The notes under the pieces: model-generated
Database searches by the model: none
What the model was told of the DNA's origin: nothing
The model's input: only the letters and a program-made list of their open reading frames with translations
DNA from: an uncultured Prevotellaceae bacterium
GTDB lineage: Bacteria > Bacteroidota > Bacteroidia > Bacteroidales > Bacteroidaceae
Direction of reading: 5' to 3'
Assembly (NCBI GenBank): GCA_947307015.1
Contig: CAMZHV010000001.1
Span: forward strand, 107,533-171,532
Length of the DNA stretch: 64,000 nt
Made by a program: the position numbers and the translations under genes
Part shown: one piece after another, positions 60,811 to 64,000 of the stretch
Position numbering within the stretch: the stretch's first letter is position 1
Layout of the letters: the number at the start of each line of letters is the position of its first letter

Positions 60811-63800
60811 ATGAGAAGAGTGAAACTACTAACGATGCTGCTTCTGCTAGTGGTGGGAGCAAGCAATTCTGTTTTTGCACAAACGGCAGTCACCGTGGGA
60901 AGCCAGGTGACTGACGAAAGTAACATTGTCAGCGGAAAGGCGTATATCTTGCAAAGCCAAGCAGCTGGCACTGGCACGATTCCTTATATCAATGACAACG
61001 GGACTAACTACGACATCCCGATGAGCAACGCCTGTAATGAAAGTAGTGTCTATTATCTCATCAGCAATGGCGATGGCACATGGAAGATTAAGAACTACTA
61101 CACGAATCACTACTGGGGCGTTCCGGTCTATAATGCAGCTCTTACTTCTGCAGCAGACGAAGCATCAGCCGGCGCGTGGTCATTGAATTTTTCTAACGGT
61201 ATTGCTTATCCGTCTGCTCCTGACGCAGAAAACACCGTTCGCGGTCTTGATCGCAGCAGCAATAAGCTGTGGGGCTATACTACAGGTACAAGCGGCACTA
61301 AGCAAGTTAAGATTTACGAAGTCGGCCCTACGGAGAAAGGCCTTACTACACCTGTCAATATAGTATCTGGATGGTACATAGTTAAATGGGTTGATATTAA
61401 CAGTGACACCAATACCAACTATTCGGATGCTGATGTGAATGGGAAATATATAAAGAATTATGCACAGGATGTTACTGTGAATAGCAACAAATACCCGCTA
61501 TACCTTGACAATGCTCCCACCGGAACAGATGGAATAGCTCTTTCGTTAGTTTATTTTGAAAAGGAAGGAAATTCAAGTGGAAGAGGTGTTGATGGTTATC
61601 TTCGCAGTGCAAATGGACATTATGTAACACAAACAGGAGCGGCAAGCAGTTCTAAAGTAAATAAAAACTATATTATATATAGGAGTTCTGGCACTCCTAA
61701 TTATTCTGTGATAACTTCTGAATATACGGGAAATCGATATAGTCTTATTCCCTGTGGTAAAGATGCAACACCGTATATTGGTCAATCTGCCCAAAATAAA
61801 TTTCCTGTGGGCCAATTCTATTCCATAGATTTCTCTTTATATGGAATCCAACCATGGTCTGTTGAATTTGACGGAGAAGAAGATGCTCAAGTCACATATA
61901 GTGGAAGCAGTATTTATGGTCTTAAGAGCGTTTACAATGGCGGAACCTTTTTCTTCGCTAACGGCGTAACACCATCTGCCAGTGATTTCTCAGCTCCAAC
62001 TCGTTGGGGATTATCTCCTGACATTGAGGTGGACGCAACAAATCATACTGTCAAGGTAACATACCCTGACATACATAAAGTCTATACCATCAACAACACC
62101 AACAGCAACCGTGGCGCTCTTATTTATAATCCCGAAAATCCAAAGTATGTATGGAGCAGCGGCAAGAGCGGTACGTTCGATGCCACGAATGCCAATAGCC
62201 AATGGGTCATTATTCCAACTGAAACATCTGGCCAATTCTACCTTTATAATGTAGGTGCCGGCAAGTTTGCTATTCCCACAGGCATAGCTCAAAGTGCCAG
62301 TAACTCATGGATATTTAGCGATGATGCAGTAGCTGTCATCTTCGAGAAGCAGAATGATGGAACGAGCAAGATCAAGATGGCAAACAATCCCGTGAGCGGC
62401 ACTAATGCAGCCTATATGGCTGTCAGCAACAGCTACACCGGCCCCATCATCAACTGGAACGACGCGGGCGGCAACTTCACCATCACGAAGGTGACAGGTG
62501 ATGCCAGCACAGCAGCCAGCGCTGCCGTGGCCAAGCTCGTCAAGAACCAGACGGCGCTCACCAGCTATCCGCAGACTACGGGATGGTATGTATTACAAAT
62601 TAAGCGAAGCGCTAATAACAGCAATCATGTCGGACGCTATGTATATGCAGCTTCTTCACTCTACAACAATCTCTATCCTCTTACATTCACAGGCGCAATA
62701 GATGTCCAGCCGTCCATCACCGACCCCGTGTACTTCACGCACATCAACTGCACGAGCTGGGACGTCAACACCTGGCAGATGCCCGACGGACGCTATCTTG
62801 TAGATAATGGTTCCAACAAATTCCCCACGGCTTCTGCTACTGCAGGAAATGTCATCGCAGGCTATGATAGTGGAAACTATTTTAAGACCGCTAATAACTA
62901 TTTTGCAGATGCTTATAACAGCAATGCCAACTACTTCATCGGCGAAACTACTTCATTCCGTACAGAGTTCACCGTCTATCCCATCGACCTCGACGCAGCC
63001 GGCCTCGTGGCTTGGCAGGTCATCTGCGACAATGCTCCTGAGTCTGCTCAGATTACCTGCTCACGCAGCGATGTCTGTGGACTGACGGCTGTGTATAAGA
63101 ATGGTTTCTTCTTCCTGCCGACGGGTGTGACGCCTGTGGAAAGCGACTTCACGCTGGACGGAACCAGTGGAATTACCATCGATGGGACAGCTCATACCAT
63201 CACCTTTGCCTACGACCCGAATCTGGCCATCGTTGCCGACGGCGTGATTGTGGAGCAGGGCTGGCAGACGGCAGGACGCGACAGCGAGGTGATGTTGCTG
63301 AAGGTCACGGCAAAGCCCTTCAAGGATGCCACCAACACAACGCTTACCGTCAGCCTCAAGGACGGCTCGGAGGCCAACATCTCCACCTTGAAGCTTTACG
63401 AAGCCAACAACAACTCACCTGAAATCTACTCCACAGGCGACGGCGCTCCGACGAAGACGGAGGTCGCTACGGCATCCGTTTCCGGCTCAACAGCCACCTT
63501 CAATATCGGCAACCTCACTGCCGGCACCCACTACTACTGGATTGGTGCTACGGTGAGCAGCACGGCAACCCTCGGTGCTGTCCTCGATGCAGCCGTGACA
63601 GGCATCGCCTATCAGGTGGAAGGCCAGACGGCACAGAACCTCGACCTGACCTCTGTTGGCGACCCTGCCGACCGTGGCGCTATGGTCTTCAATGTCCGCA
63701 GTTATCCCTTCCTGCCTCGCGACAACGGCAGCCGCGTCTATCGTATTCCTGCCATGATTGTGGCTGACGACGGCAGCATCGTCGTAGCTGCCGACAAGCG

Positions 63801-64000
63801 CTATCAAAGTCATACCGACATCGGCAACGGCGGACACGTCATCGACATCGTGGTGCGCCGCAGCACCGACGGCGGTAAGAGCTGGAGCGCTCCCGTGACC
63901 ATCGCCAAGGGCGAAGGCTCCACCGCAAGCGGCGGCGATGACAAGCGTTGCGGCTTCGGCGACCCCAGCCTCGTCAAGGGTAAGGACGGCAAGCTCTACT
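60811..64000 (+). CDS. Large secreted sialidase (3' end outside window)
   Basis: Open for 1063 codons to the window end. Signal peptide MRRVKLLTMLLLLVVGAS...FAQ. Residues about 30-820 are non-catalytic, with lectin-like segments (VYTINNTNSNRGALIYNP) and a duplicated module at 61855-62066 and 63013-63226 (LKSVYNGGTFFFANGVTPSA versus LTAVYKNGFFFLPTGVTPVE). Then a BNR-associated N-domain (about 63280-63640) and the sialidase propeller start: VYRIPAMIV (RIP motif, Arg of the triad) and an Asp-box STDGGKSWSAP. It would release sialic acid from host or dietary glycans. Typical sialidases are about 540 residues, so the N-terminal extension is notable. Confidence 0.85.
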   Translation, partial: MRRVKLLTMLLLLVVGASNSVFAQTAVTVGSQVTDESNIVSGKAYILQSQAAGTGTIPYINDNGTNYDIPMSNACNESSVYYLISNGDGTWKIKNYYTNHYWGVPVYNAALTSAADEASAGAWSLNFSNGIAYPSAPDAENTVRGLDRSSNKLWGYTTGTSGTKQVKIYEVGPTEKGLTTPVNIVSGWYIVKWVDINSDTNTNYSDADVNGKYIKNYAQDVTVNSNKYPLYLDNAPTGTDGIALSLVYFEKEGNSSGRGVDGYLRSANGHYVTQTGAASSSKVNKNYIIYRSSGTPNYSVITSEYTGNRYSLIPCGKDATPYIGQSAQNKFPVGQFYSIDFSLYGIQPWSVEFDGEEDAQVTYSGSSIYGLKSVYNGGTFFFANGVTPSASDFSAPTRWGLSPDIEVDATNHTVKVTYPDIHKVYTINNTNSNRGALIYNPENPKYVWSSGKSGTFDATNANSQWVIIPTETSGQFYLYNVGAGKFAIPTGIAQSASNSWIFSDDAVAVIFEKQNDGTSKIKMANNPVSGTNAAYMAVSNSYTGPIINWNDAGGNFTITKVTGDASTAASAAVAKLVKNQTALTSYPQTTGWYVLQIKRSANNSNHVGRYVYAASSLYNNLYPLTFTGAIDVQPSITDPVYFTHINCTSWDVNTWQMPDGRYLVDNGSNKFPTASATAGNVIAGYDSGNYFKTANNYFADAYNSNANYFIGETTSFRTEFTVYPIDLDAAGLVAWQVICDNAPESAQITCSRSDVCGLTAVYKNGFFFLPTGVTPVESDFTLDGTSGITIDGTAHTITFAYDPNLAIVADGVIVEQGWQTAGRDSEVMLLKVTAKPFKDATNTTLTVSLKDGSEANISTLKLYEANNNSPEIYSTGDGAPTKTEVATASVSGSTATFNIGNLTAGTHYYWIGATVSSTATLGAVLDAAVTGIAYQVEGQTAQNLDLTSVGDPADRGAMVFNVRSYPFLPRDNGSRVYRIPAMIVADDGSIVVAADKRYQSHTDIGNGGHVIDIVVRRSTDGGKSWSAPVTIAKGEGSTASGGDDKRCGFGDPSLVKGKDGKLY

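Overview
The window reads as chromosome of a Bacteroidales bacterium, most like the Prevotella group. Evidence: tandem SusC/SusD pairs under a hybrid two-component regulator, TAnnTTTG promoter boxes (-7 element of Bacteroidota) ahead of several operons, secreted proteins with Prevotella-type C-terminal tails (YNLAGQRV..., WYTLDGKKL...), and AT-rich gene leaders next to coding DNA of about 50% GC. No rRNA, tRNA, transposase or CRISPR array was found.

Layout. (1) 1-4150: end of glutamate racemase, then a small surface-decoration locus: a membrane acyltransferase and a LicD-type transferase on the minus strand, divergent from a TagD-like cytidylyltransferase and an asparagine-synthase-like protein. 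(2) 4153-7631: a C1B peptidase, a KilA-N protein, decayed gene fragments and a large nested inverted repeat, a small disturbed region. (3) 7632-35833: 24 closely packed minus-strand genes, probably one operon of about 28 kb read from a promoter at 35859-35866. Its core is an aryl-polyene (flexirubin-like) fatty-acid-type pathway: an aromatic amino acid ammonia-lyase makes the aryl starter, a PaaK-like ligase activates it, two ACPs carry it, and several ketosynthases, a FabG reductase, two hot-dog dehydratases and a thioesterase build the chain. An O-methyltransferase, a cobalamin radical-SAM enzyme, two CrtI-like flavoproteins, three acyltransferases, a glycosyltransferase, a LolA-like protein and an MMPL exporter would modify and move the product. 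DarA/DarB, which make the dialkylresorcinol half of true flexirubins, are absent. (4) 35999-60301: a xylan utilization locus with a GH2 enzyme, hybrid two-component regulator, SusC-SusD-SusC-SusD-XusE-GH10 order (as in xusABCDE-xyn10C), a duplicated binding-module protein and a CE6-CE1 esterase fusion. The protein in the GH10 slot has lost its catalytic nucleophile. (5) 60531-end: a 57-residue peptide gene and the start of a large secreted sialidase.

Running through all regions are several families of short palindromic repeats. Three of them lie in frame inside unrelated genes (acyltransferases, a hydrolase, two ketosynthases, the GH2 enzyme), adding 10-30 residues at N-termini or between domains. 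With the pathway variant in region 3 and the pseudo-GH10, these in-frame repeats are the most unusual content here.
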